This document shows, piece by piece, positions 22,927 to 34,142 of a stretch of 64,000 nt of DNA. The notes beneath the pieces are model-generated. The model did not search any database, was not told the DNA's origin, and was given only the letters and a program-made list of their open reading frames with translations. How positions within the stretch are numbered: position 1 is the first letter of the stretch; every line of letters starts with the position of its first letter. The DNA is from Antilocapra americana. Taxonomy: Eukaryota; Chordata; Mammalia; Artiodactyla; Antilocapridae. The translations under genes were made by a program, and so were the position numbers. The stretch is from assembly GCA_007570785.1 (NCBI GenBank), contig ML664161.1, positions 929,658 to 993,657 of the forward strand, given 5' to 3'.

Positions 22927-23955
22927 ATTACTTCTTTGTCATTCTATTCCTGTTATTGCTACCCCTTGGATCCCAGATAAATTTTATTTTTGCATTTAAT
23001 TTTATGAAGATGACAAAAATTGCATACTGTCAAATTCATTTTATACTTCTTATACATGCTATTTCAAAGTAACTCTAAGTACTTGCATTGAAATTTGCCA
23101 AACTTTTATTTATTTATTTTTCTTTTCCTCTTTTTGTAAACTTCTTTCCAGGTTTAATACACCTCCTGAGTTTAAACATAAGGAGATAACTTGTCTAAAA
23201 CATTGTGTTTTGTTTGTCTAATCAATTAATAGTTATTCTGCAATGAATTCTGATGTTGCGTAATATTACAATTGACTTCATGTAACACAGTTTCTGTTAC
23301 AAACAGTATATTGCACTTCACTCTAAATATTAGAAAGGCTTAGATTTTCTAGTCCCAAAACTAATTCTGTTCTAATTTTAAAATGATATCTAATTTGAAA
23401 TGCAGAAAATTATAAACATCATATTTTTCAACCAAAGTTGACTTTCAGTCAGATTGTTCTTAAGTTAGGTTGGTAGTTTTCACTGGATTCATCAAGGCTT
23501 TATCAATTTTGAGTATTTTTATGAGTATTTAGATAGAATTGTTGGAGGGAAAATTGAAACGTCATGTAATCAATCAAGAACATGCTTTACTATATATTAA
23601 ATTATTTATTTTGCTGAATTACTGCTTTACTTTCAGAAAATTATTGTATCTTTTCATTTCTTAGTTTCAGCTTAATAGATGATATGTTGAAAATTTAAAA
23701 AATATACTTTATTATATATTAATTATTGACTATCATACTTTTAGCTAAATCCATGGCATGTTACAGGTGAAAAACTTTCCCTTTTCCAAAATAAAGTCCA
23801 TTGCTGTACCACTGAAATAGATTATTAAAGTGTTCTTTAGTGAAATACCCATATCTTTAGATAGCTATTCATCAGTGAGGGGCTAAGAGTAAGCAAGATA
23901 TTTTCAGAATATGGGTCCTATAATTTCACTTTGTAATATCTAGACTAGAGGAATT
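22927..23955. other. Unassigned AT-rich DNA
   Basis: No family is recognised. Confidence 0.4.
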
Positions 23956-23959
23956 ACTT

Positions 23960-24115
23960 ATTTTTTTCTGATCTTGTTAGTAGTTTCTTATTAAATAGGG
24001 ATCATAAATTTAACATTTTTAAGGTTTAAGATAAATACTGATGAGATAATTTAAATAAAACTTCTAGAGTGATATTGGTAGTATCATGCATGCTGAATAA
24101 GTGTTACTCTATCTT
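23960..24115 (+). mobile_element. MIR SINE relic
   Basis: The order of gtagtttcttattaaatagg, gatcataaatttaac, aagataaatactgatgagat, aatttaaataaaacttctag and tgctgaataagtgttactct follows the 3' half of MIR (ctcatctgtaaaatgggga, gaggattaaatgagataatg, aagtgctcaataaatgtta). Confidence 0.6.
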
Positions 24116-24119
24116 CTTT

Positions 24120-24650
24120 TGTTCCTCTGCAACTATCCTTCTAGCTTTTTATTTTGCTAGCTACATGTTTTCTTTTTTTTAATTTTTTTATGTCATGTGG
24201 TACTATCAAACAAGTCAGTTGACTAGAATAAACAAATATTTATTTTTTATTTACAAAATATTCACTGTGGTTAGGGCAAATCTCTATAGCAGTTGTCCCT
24301 TATATTGGTTTATTATTTCAGGTTTCTTTTATTTGGGGCAACAACATATGAATACTTACTTGTAAAATCACAGTGACATAACAGAAATCATCTTAACCCC
24401 TTTCACCTAGGAACGGCATTCATATTTAAGATCACAATTGATTAGTCAGTGAAGTCATCTGGCTTTGTGTATCTTCAGGGTGACTAGAAACTTTAGTCTT
24501 CTGCTGTGCCCAGTTGGGAAAAAAAACTAGAAATATTAAAAGAGCAGTAATAGTATGTAAAAGTTTATCTGCTGATTTTCTAACCTCCTGCTTTAAGATT
24601 AGAAGTGCCAAAGATATTTGACATATTTTAAGAGAAAAAAACATAAACTC
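24120..24650. other. Unassigned AT-rich DNA
   Basis: Nothing is recognised. The 70-codon minus-strand frame (24432-24644) has no support. Confidence 0.4.
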
Positions 24651-24654
24651 TGGA

Positions 24655-24762
24655 AAGAAAAAATTATTTATTTAAAGTGATGCAGTATATAAGTGACAGA
24701 GCTAAGACTCTTAAACAGGATAATTTACTCTTAGTTTTCAACATTCTTTCCACTGCTAAAAA
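24655..24762 (-). mobile_element. MIR SINE relic (weak)
   Basis: ataagtgacagagctaagac, tcttaaacaggataatttac and ttctttccactgc match the antisense MIR order (taagtggcagagccgggatt, cgaacccaggcagtctgact, cttaaccactgc). Only this part is legible. Confidence 0.5.
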
Positions 24763-24764
24763 AT

Positions 24765-25519
24765 AAAAAGAATTTCAATTGAATCTTATTTAAAAAAAGA
24801 AAAATAAAAACTAAGAATACAGTGGGTGATAATATTTTCTAGGAGTCCACAAAATCAGTAGAGCTTTAAGATGATCAAAACTGTATAAAATTGTGGTAGT
24901 AGGTATAAAAAAGAAAGAATAAGGAAAACTGAAAATCTTGGCTTAAATATCTAGCTAGGGAAACTAAAGCTGTAGTATTCAGTATGAAAAGTAGAATTCT
25001 CCCAATCTGTAACAGGTAAGGGTTTTCTTGTCCAGGGCTTATTCCTTGCAATTAGCTTCATAAAAATCTCCATGGTGATGATTACAGATAGTGCTTAGGA
25101 TTAGTGTTTCAGCAGATTACTCAGGCATCCTTTCAGGCTGCAGGTAAATTTGGCAGATGGATTCCAACCACTCAGGTATCCCAGAGAGGGAGTGAGACTT
25201 TCTCGAACCCCAAAGCTAAAGTGGCTGAATGTGTTGGGAGGCACCTCTTGGCCACATGATGTGGATAATGGATACCACCATCTGATATCACATGGGAGGT
25301 GAAGTGGGTACTTCCTTCAACAAGCAATTTAAACTGCCATAACCCAAGCGTTGTTTGCCTACTAGATTTCATTGAATTGACCTAAAAATAAAAAATAACT
25401 GGGGAAACCTAGGTATCATCCATTGGTGATCCTCAGTATATTAATTTTCCTCAATACTTATGGATCTTGGGGCCTGGTGTGGATTTAGTCAGCTTATTTA
25501 CCTATACTTGTTCAAAATT
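24765..25519. other. Unassigned DNA
   Basis: 25130-25370 is less AT-rich, with a 66-codon minus-strand frame. No domain is recognised. Confidence 0.4.
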
Positions 25520-25530
25520 ATCACAGAATA

Positions 25531-25853
25531 ATGAGTTTCTCTTGTGTCTCATCTGGTAAAGAATCCCCCTGCAATTCAAGAGACCCTGGTTCGATTCTTG
25601 GGTAGGGAAGATCCACTGGAGAAGGGATATGCTATCCACTCCACTATTCTTGGGCTTCCCTCGTGGCTCAGTTGGTAAAGAATTTCCCTGCAATGCGGGA
25701 GACATGGATTCGATCCCAGGGTTGGGAAGATTCCAGATTCCCCTGGAGAAAGGAAAGTCTACTCACTCCAGTATTCTGGCCTGGAGAATAACATGGACTG
25801 TATAGTCCATGGAGTTGCAAAGAGTCGGATGTAACTGAGTGACTTTCACTTTC
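25531..25853 (+). mobile_element. Bov-tA2-like SINE with doubled head and 11-bp TSD
   Basis: Sense copy. Head 1 is tctcatctggtaaagaatcc to gattcttgggtagggaagat. Head 2 starts at about 25651 (gggcttccctcgtggctcag) and is followed by the usual body (actccagtattctggcctgg, agagtcggatgtaactgagt). The perfect direct repeat atcacagaata is at 25520-25530 and 25854-25864. Confidence 0.93.
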
Positions 25854-26019
25854 ATCACAGAATAGAATTGAGTTATGGTGGGAGAATATTTCCATACATG
25901 TAGATCTAAAAATGGATATTAAAAATTAAAATTAATATATAACCTGAAAATCAAGATATGGGATTTATATAATAATGTAAAGTATTGATTTGTTTCTTCC
26001 CACTTCAAAATTAACCCCA

Positions 26020-26690
26020 TTTGGCCTGCCTTATAAAAATGCACCTTGATCTTTTACTTATTTTTCCTTTCCTAGATGGCAATAAAGCTTTACCAATAGA
26101 AAATGCTGCAGAGACGTTGCAGGAGGAAAGGGTTTTGCTTCCTGATTTGGGCATGCTCACTGTCGGGTTCCCTCAGCATGTCACTTTCTGCAGCACCAGA
26201 CTCCTGGAACGCTCTTAGCTTCTCTACTGTTTGGCTTTGATAGGTAACATGGCCAGCAGCACTCAGGTCAGCAGCTTCCCTGTAACATCTACCATGGGCT
26301 GTTTCTTAGAGGAGTATCTGCAGTTAGTACAGAGCTTGCAGCTTCTCTAGGCGCAGGCTTCTGCAGCACGGATAGCTAATCTAATGTCTGGCTCCTTCTT
26401 TTCATGAATCACAGTGCTCAATAGACAGTAGCTTTTGTCTGCATTCCCCATGGACAGTTTCGTAGGAGAGTGTCTCCGGCGATAGATTATGCTTAAACAT
26501 CTTTCTTAAGCACTGTGAAGAACAGATTTCTAGCAAATTCCAGCTGTGTTTTTCAGCAAGAGCAGCTACTGACATGGCACCATAGTGACTTCTCTGCCAT
26601 TCAGTGAGCCACGAATTTTCTCTCCAATAAGGTGTGGCTCTTGGTACAGAGTGTCTCTTCCCTGAGTGCTCTATTATTAATGTATGAGCA
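26020..26690. other. Unidentified, relatively GC-rich block
   Basis: This roughly 670-bp block stands out from the AT-rich surroundings and has several CpGs (agacgttgc, cactgtcgg, gtctccggcgatag). It holds repeated local motifs (tttctgcagcac and cttctgcagcac; two tctaatgtctgg/ctaatct-like stretches). The 65-codon plus-strand frame at 26021-26218 is not convincing. I suspect an old LTR or the 3' part of an old LINE, but I do not recognise the family. Confidence 0.4.
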
Positions 26691-26796
26691 GTGATTGCTT
26701 TTTATATTTACTATATCTATGACTTTACAGGTCTTTACTTCTTACTGGCCAATTCCTTAGCACTTAAATATCCTATGATTCTTTATATTAAACTTT

Positions 26797-27028
26797 GGGC
26801 TTCCCAGGTGGCACTAGTGGTAAAGAACCTGCCTGCGAATGTAGGAGACATAAGAGTTGAGGGTTTGATCCTTGGGTTGGGAGAATCTCTGGGAGGAGGA
26901 CACGGCAGCTCACTCCAGTATTCTTGCCTGGAGAATCCCAAGGACAGAGGAGCCTGGTGGGCTGTAGTCCATAGGGTCATATAGAGTCAGATATGACTGA
27001 AGCAACTTAGTATGCACACACACACTTT
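26797..27028 (+). mobile_element. Bov-tA SINE with 9-bp TSD
   Basis: Sense copy close to consensus: gggcttcccaggtggcacta, aagaacctgcctgcgaatgt, actccagtattcttgcctgg, ggagcctggtgggctgtagt, cacacacac tail. The direct repeat ttaaacttt is at 26788-26796 and 27029-27037. Confidence 0.95.
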
Positions 27029-27037
27029 TTAAACTTT

Positions 27038-28700
27038 CCCTATTCAAATTATTGTCTGTTTTTTGTTTCATGGTTAGACTCTGACTGATATATCAAAACT
27101 TAAATGAAATACACAGCTCTGCTAAGGCCAAATGCTTTCAAATTTCTGAAGCTATATGCTCTTCTCTATAATTTATACCAGAATAATAAAACCTCATATA
27201 AAAAGTAAGGTAACATTATATACGTTAAGGCTTAAAGTAAGCAATCTATAGTAAATGTTATATGAATCTGAATGATGAATTAAATCTAAATCTCAATTAA
27301 ATAGTAAGTATCTTGAAAGGTTGTGATCTGAATTTAAGAAATTAAGGAAACCAGCTTTGAGAGATTTGTTAACTAAAGAATAGGAATATTTGTGATATAC
27401 AATTGTCAGCTAGATTAAATGATTTTATTTTGTATTATAGTTGAGAATAGTGAATGATTGGATACAGAAAGGAAGAATAGTAAACAATAGAATGCAGAAG
27501 GGAAGGATCCAATTAAAAGAGAGACTATAAAAATTCCACAAAGAAAAGTATAAGCTTGAAGATAAGTGTTTAAGCAAAATTTGAAGTTTATTGTTCTTAT
27601 AAAATTAGATGCATTATATATTAACAATTTTCTATGAATGGCCTGATGGCATTTCAAGCACTAATAATGAAACCTATGATACATATCCACATTTTATCAT
27701 AATTTTTTCAGTAATAATTTTTAAAGTAATAACTTTGAAGTTTATAACATAAAGATAGAAAGGTTATTGTTAGACACCTTCTTAACTTTCAGAATATCAT
27801 TCTACAAGTATTAAATGCTATTTGTAAACTAAATTTCTGGTATGAACACTTATGTAAGTCATTGTTTGACTAAACATTGGTATATTTTTCCCTATAAATT
27901 TGTGCAGTTGCCTTAGAAAGGAGTAAGTGCATGATATGTACACAATTTTAGACCTTTTGCACTTAAATTATGTCTTAGCAAAACCTTCTATAGGAAGTGG
28001 GAGAAACTTATAATTATTTTACAGTTGATTTAACTCAAAAATAGTTGAAGAAATTTAGCTCACATTTTTCAACAGCCTGAAAAATTAACCTTTTTGCAGT
28101 ACTGATTCTCAATTCCTTGTTTCCAGAATGGTATTTTTATGTCATTTGTAAACACTAACCTGAGTTATATATTTCAGAATTTCTTCATAAAAAAGTTAAA
28201 CAATAGCAATTGATAACCAATATTACTTCTAAAAGTAGTACTAAAAATAGGATAACTGTAAGCTAATCAGTAAATTATTTTTTCTCCTTATTTTTATGGT
28301 AAAATTATTTTGCTTATAATTTACACTAGCAATACTAATAACTTACTCTTCAGTTACAGTTCCTTCTTAATAAGACCGTCATCCTAAGTACCCGTCATTC
28401 CATTGCTTTTGCCACCATAGACTACTTTCTCAGCCACCCTGAACTAGTTAGATTTAACTCCCCAAAATGTGAACTTTGTCTGCAGAGATTCATTCTTATG
28501 TTTATATGGACTTAAGCCAAGATCCCCATCTTGGGCTGTCATACAACTACTTTCATACAGTGAAAGATGCCTAGAATTCAGTTGTTTGGAATAGTAAGCA
28601 AAATAATTGTATGAGAAAATCCAGAGAAGAGAAATGGAAAAATGTCTGCTGCAAGCATCTTGTGTTTTTGTATTCTGTAAGTTTGTTTCCCAAGGCTTTT
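27038..28700. other. Unassigned AT-rich DNA
   Basis: No family is recognised in about 1.7 kb. 28370-28560 is less AT-rich but shows no coding or repeat signature. Confidence 0.4.
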
Positions 28701-28715
28701 TAAAAATGAGTTATA

Positions 28716-28901
28716 TGGGAAAGGGTGGGATGATATGGGAGAATGGCACTGAAACATGTTAATTATCATATGCCCAGGACTGATGCTCAGGGCTGGTGCA
28801 ACGAAATTTCCTGGGGGGAGGGAGGAGGATGGGGGGTTCTGGAGGGGGAACATATGTAAACCCATGGTGATATCATGTCATTGTTTGGCAAAACTAATAA
28901 A
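28716..28901 (+). mobile_element. Very short L1 3' end with 14-bp TSD
   Basis: Only the last ~186 bp of the L1 3' UTR are present (gggagaatggcactgaaaca, ctcagggctggtgcaacg, a G-rich stretch at 28813-28848, then ttgtttggcaaaactaataa). The direct repeat aaaaatgagttata is at 28702-28715 and 28902-28915; its A-rich start merges with the L1 tail. Confidence 0.9.
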
Positions 28902-28915
28902 AAAAATGAGTTATA

Positions 28916-29600
28916 ATTCTTTGGAACTAGATAATCACAAAATAAGATAATAACATATGTTTTTGAAAAAATCTGAGAAGCTAAATAAACTGTTTTTCTT
29001 TAAAAAATTGGAAAAATGAAATCTTAGTACATATAATTTATGGTTTGCATATTTGTAATATGTGCATACTAACAATGAATGCTGTAGTATTCAAGCACTC
29101 TCCATTTTTATTCATAATCTGTGATTAGTTGTCATATTTGTTCTACTCTACAAACTTCTCTTAAAACATAGGACAGAACACATAAGAATAGTGTTATGCA
29201 GAAATACTTTATAGAAGCTGAAGATACCAATAGACAAAGAAAATGTTCTTAATATATCTTACTACTTTCTTAAAACTTTCTTTACAAGATTGTCTTTACA
29301 CAATTTTCGCCATCACAGTTAATCACAAAATCATCCTTCTGAATTCACAGGAAAAAAATGGAACAAAAGAAAAAATGAACTAAAACATAAAATTAAAAAA
29401 AAAAAAACTGTATTTGTCTCATTTCCTTAACTTTACCATCACAGATCCTATCAATCAGATTAGTTAATAAAATAATCCCCATATTCAATTTGATTATTTC
29501 TCACCATTCCACATTTAACATTTTATTTTGACCTTACCCTCTCTCCCTAAAAAGCTGCAATAAACTTTTAATTGGTCATTCTTCTTCCTTCATTTTTCAC
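28916..29600. other. Unassigned AT-rich DNA
   Basis: An A-run sits at 29395-29407. Nothing else is recognised. Confidence 0.4.
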
Positions 29601-29850
29601 CTTCAAAGTGTTAGTTGCTCAATTGAATCTGATTCTTTGCTGACACCAAAGACTAGCAGGTCAGACTCTTCTGTACGTGGGATTTCTTAGGCAAGAATAC
29701 TGGAGTGGGTCATTGTTCTTTTCTCCAGGAAATCTTTCTCCAGGAATTGAACCCACTGCCTATGGGGTCTTTGTTCTCTAACTAGGTGTGGAACCCATGT
29801 TCCCTACATTGGAAGCACGGTGTCTAAACCACTGGACCACCAGGGAAGTC
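29601..29850 (-). mobile_element. Bov-tA SINE joined to a CHR-like head
   Basis: 29601-29760 is antisense Bov-tA body and middle (agtgttagttgctcaattga, aggcaagaatactggagtgg, aggaattgaaccc). 29770-29850 then reads like the tRNA head of a CHR-type SINE (tggaacccatgttccctaca, taaaccactggaccaccagg). It may be a diverged double-head Bov-tA or a nested pair. Confidence 0.8.
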
Positions 29851-29889
29851 TCTGTAACACTTCTTTTAATCACCTAGTCTTCCTTTTCA

Positions 29890-30012
29890 TAATCATAGCT
29901 AAGACTTGTTGAGCTTGTATAATACGAAAAAGAACTTTACATGTGTCATTTATTTTATATACTACTTACCCTATGTGTTATGTACATTTTTTTTCTCGTA
30001 TTATAGTAGATA
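29890..30012 (-). mobile_element. MIR SINE relic
   Basis: gctaagacttgttgagcttg, aagaactttacatgtgtcat, ttattttatatactacttac and ctatgtgttatgtac follow the antisense MIR order (atttattgagcacttactat, gtgctttacatgtattatct, catttaatcctcacaac). It is partial and diverged. Confidence 0.55.
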
Positions 30013-30014
30013 CT

Positions 30015-31625
30015 GAAAATTGTCAAGATTAAAAATATGGTACCTGATGAGTCTTGTTGAAGACCAAAAGTTTAACAGCATATCTACATTATTAAACCTC
30101 AAACTCTTGCATTTGTATGCTCTACCTTTTGTATACATTTTGGTAATGGCATTTTCCAAATGAGTTTAGCATTTGAAACACTGAAAACATGTTTTTTTCT
30201 ACCAAATACATATATGCACAAACATTGTCTTCTGCAAAGCTCCTCTTGTTAGCAAGAGGATACAAGGCATGTGAATATGGATAACTATATCTAAGATTAT
30301 TAATCATAAAATGATACATATCAATATATAGTAAAATGTATGGTTCAGTCATCATGCTTAAAAGAATAAACCTCTCCTAAGAAACAGTATTTGATTTCCA
30401 TCAATATTGGATTCAAATTCCTCATTCCCTATGACCCTTTTTGTCTACAAATTATTCAATCAATTGCTAATTTATCCAGAGTCCCTCTTGATGGCTTCTA
30501 GTTTTCCAAGATAGTTTGTGCATACAGGGTGTCCACCTACCCACCATCTGCCACATTGAGTTTTCTTGATTCATTACTTAAGAAAAACAACTTTACAATT
30601 AAAAACAAAATGTTCTGTTCAAATTAGGATATTTTGACACATGGTGTTTGCTTGAATTTATGAATATTAGATCATACATTACCCATATTTTAGAATAAGT
30701 AAATTATTTTAAAATTATGTAAATCAAATATACAGAGCAATTAAGAGAAACTAGAGAAAACATAGCAGATCCATATAAATAAAGCATGAGCAAGTTGATA
30801 TTAGAAATATTCTTGAAAAATAAAGATGATGCACAAGTTTTTTTAATCCAGAAACACACTTGTTCATTGTTTTACAAAAATGACCCAGATATTTTTATAG
30901 AAATTCATATAAAGTTTTATTTTAGATTCTCACACAAATGATCAGAGATATTTAATAAAATAAACAACTTAGAAATAAAAGAATAAAAATAACAAGTTGA
31001 GTTGTCATAACTGAGGTTCACATGAGGTATTTTAATTTGAGAATATGTATTAATGTAGCAATGACTCTATAGATAGAAAATCATAAGTAGTGCAAACTGT
31101 GCTCAACTAACTGTACATTTTAAAGTGTATGACCAAGCAAAATACTTGTCATTGGAAGGCGATAGATTCATGGTTTCTTAGAATGAAAACAAAACTCTTT
31201 ATCATTTAAATATCAGGATCTAACCATTTGTCTCAAGACAGAATGAAGCATAGTTGGCTAACAAGCATAAAGGCATATAAACAATCATTCCTGAGTGTTA
31301 ACTCTAAAGCTGTCCTGAGACTGGTATGATTCCATATGTTAAAGTTCTTCTGGGTACAATTTTGAGCAAGGTTTTTGGCTGGGCTGTGAGACCCATAAAT
31401 ATAAAGACAGATCCTTGACCTCTAGTATATCAAACACAAATAATTCTAACTCTAAACAGACCATCAGAGCCACATTGCTTGGTGGAGAAACAAAATATGA
31501 TAAAACAGGGCTTTCAAGATATTGATTCTAGAAAAGAATATGATGATCCTTAATTTATGATATATTGATTAGGATCTTATGTATAAATAAATTTGTGATG
31601 AGTCAAAGTGGGAAGATTCCCTTCT
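30015..31625. other. Unassigned AT-rich DNA
   Basis: No family is recognised in about 1.6 kb. The 77-codon minus-strand frame (30122-30355) has no support. Confidence 0.4.
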
Positions 31626-31627
31626 GT

Positions 31628-31810
31628 GGGCTTCCCTGGTGGCTCAGATGGTAAAGAATCTGCCTGTAATGTGGGAGAAATTCCCTTGAATTGGGAAGAT
31701 CCCCTGGAAAAGAGAATGGCAACTTACTCCAATATTCTTACCTAGAGAATTCCATGGACAGAGGAGCCGAGAAGGGGTTGCAAAGAGGCAGACACAACTG
31801 AATGACTAAC
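31628..31810 (+). mobile_element. Bov-tA SINE
   Basis: Sense copy: gggcttccctggtggctcag, taaagaatctgcctgtaatg, actccaatattcttacctag, aggcagacacaactgaatga. The segment between gagccgaga and gggttgcaaag has a small deletion. No convincing TSD was found. Confidence 0.93.
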
Positions 31811-33331
31811 ACTATTACTTCTAATATGGGGAGAGGGAGTCATGCCCCTCTAAAAATGAACAACAGAATTATAGGGATATATTAATAGTAAGATTTCAGG
31901 ATACAAAAGTTAGCCATGACATTTGTTACAGAACTAGAACAAAAAACCCTGAAATTTATATGCAAACACAAAAGACCCAGAGTTGCAAAAGTAACCTTGA
32001 GGAAAAGGAACAAAGCTAGAAGATTCACACTATATAACTTCAAACTGTACTGCAAAGTTATGGTAATCAAAATATTGGCCCCCAAACAGACACATATACC
32101 AGTGGAACAGAATTGAGAACCCAGAAATAAACCCACACACCTATGGTCAATTAATCTATGATAAAGAAAGCAAGAATATGCAATGGAGAAAAGACCATCT
32201 CTTCAATAAAAGGTGGTGGGAAAACTGGAAAGCTACACATAAAGCAATTAAATTGGAATAATCTCTAGCAACATACACCAAAATAAACTCAAAGTGGACT
32301 ATGTACAACCTGAAAACATAAAAATCCTAGAACATTAAAAGGCAAATGTTTTTTAATTTAAATTATAGCAATATTGTTATGGATATGTCTCCTCAGTTAG
32401 AAGAAATAGAAGAAAAAATAAAGAATTGGGACATAATTAAACTTAATAGCTTTCTCATAGCAAAGGAAACCATCCACAAAATGAAAATACAACCTAATGA
32501 ATAGGAGAAAATATTTGTAAATGATATTGATAACAAAGGATTTGATTTGAAATATATAAATTATTAATATACTAATATCAAAATAAAAAAAAATTAACAA
32601 TTGGACAGAAAAAATAAGACATCCAGATGGCTTACAAGCAAATGAATAGATAGATACTCAACATCACTAATGATTAGATAAAATGCAAATCAAAACAACA
32701 ATGAGATATCACCTTATTCATTTTGATAGCTATCATCAGAATGACCACAAATAACAAATGTTGATGAGAATGTGGAATAACAGGAATCTTTGTAAGCTGT
32801 TAATGGGAATGTAAATTGATAAAGGCACTGTGGAAAATCTTATGGAAATTCCTCAAAATGCTAAAGAGAGGATTACCATATGATCCAGCAAATTCACTCC
32901 TAGTAATACATCCAAAAATAAACCCATTAATTTAAAAAAAAAATTCTTGCACCACATGTCTACAGCAACATTATTTACAGTAGCTAAGACAGGGAAACAA
33001 CCCAAGTACCCATCAATAGAAAAATGCATAAAGGAGATATGGTATAAAAATACATTAGAATATTAGTCATAAATAAGAGTGAAATTCCACCTTTGCAACA
33101 AAGTAGATGGACCAAAAGATTATTATGCTTGGTTAAATAAATCAGACAATGGCAAACATCTTATGTTGTCATTTATATGTAGAATCTAAAATATAAAACG
33201 AATGTATAACAAAACAGAAACATAATCACAGATATACAAAACCAAACTAGTGGTTACCAGTGGGGAGACAAGAAAGAGAGGGGCAAAATAAGTGTATCAG
33301 ATTAAGAGAGGCAAATGACTATGTATAAAAT

Positions 33332-33743
33332 CCAGTAGTCATGTATGAATGTGAGAGTTAGAATATAAAGAAAGTTGAGCACTGAAAAACTGATTCTTTT
33401 GAATAGTGGTGTGGGAGAATACTCTTGAGAGTCACTTGGACTGCAAGGAAATCAAACCAATCAATCCCAAAGGAAATCAGTCCTGAGTATTCATTGTAAG
33501 AACTGACGCTGAAGCTACAACACGCTGGCCTCCTGATGTGAAAAACTGACTCATTAGAAAAAGAAGGCATGAGAAAAAGAGGACAACAGAGGATGAGATG
33601 GTTGGATGGCATTACCAACTTCATGGACATGAGTTTGAGCAAGCTCCAGGAGTTGGTGATGGACATTGAAGCCTGGCTTGCTGCAGTCCAGGGGATTGCA
33701 CAGAGCCCAACATGGCTGAATGACTGAACTGAACTGAACTGAA
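33332..33743 (+). mobile_element. BovB LINE 3' end, 9-bp TSD, inside L1
   Basis: 5'-truncated at tccagtagtcatgtatgaat and runs to the BovB terminus with a (gaact)n-type tail at 33726-33742. The perfect direct repeat gtataaaat lies at 33323-33331 and 33744-33752 and interrupts L1 3' UTR sequence, so this insertion is younger than the L1. Confidence 0.94.
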
Positions 33744-33885
33744 GTATAAAATAGATAAGCAACAATGATATATTTTATAGCTACAGCACAGAGAAATATA
33801 GCTATTATTTGTATTATCTTTAAGTAGAGTAAAATTCATAAAAAAGTACTGAATCACTATGCTATGACCTATAACTAATATTGTT

Positions 33886-34090
33886 TAGTTGCTAAGTCAT
33901 GTCTAGTTCTTTGCAACCCCATGGCCTGTAGTCTACCAGGCTCCTCTGTCCACGGGATTTCCAACATAAGAATATTGGAGTGGATTTCCATTTTCTTCTC
34001 CAAGGGATCTTCCCCACTCAGTGACTGAACCCAGGCCTCAAACACATGTCTCCTGCATTATAGGCAAATTCTTTACCACTGAGCCACCAG
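33886..34090 (-). mobile_element. Bov-tA SINE inside L1 3' UTR
   Basis: Antisense copy: gtttagttgctaagtcatgt, aacataagaatattggagtg, aacacatgtctcctgcatta, gagccaccag. The host L1 breaks at ataactaatattg and resumes at attgtaaattaactat, so attg(t) is a short possible TSD. Confidence 0.93.
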
Positions 34091-34142
34091 ATTGTAAATT
34101 AACTATAATTCAAAAAACCAAATATAAACTACTTTTTAAAAA

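Larger units (their letters stand above)
31890..34142 (+). mobile_element. L1 ORF2 end plus 3' UTR, hosting two later insertions
   Basis: ORF2 C-terminal coding begins at about 31906 (an open frame at 31916-32116 reads FVTELEQKTLKFICKHKRPR) and runs with many stops past tcaacatcactaatgattag near 32659 to about 32900. The 3' UTR (gggagacaagaaagagaggg) follows. A BovB (33332-33743) and a Bov-tA (33886-34090) interrupt the UTR. L1 sequence resumes between and after them (agataagcaacaatgatata; gtaaattaactataattcaa) to an A-rich tail. The divergence indicates an older L1 than those at 3.3 and 52 kb. Confidence 0.87.
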
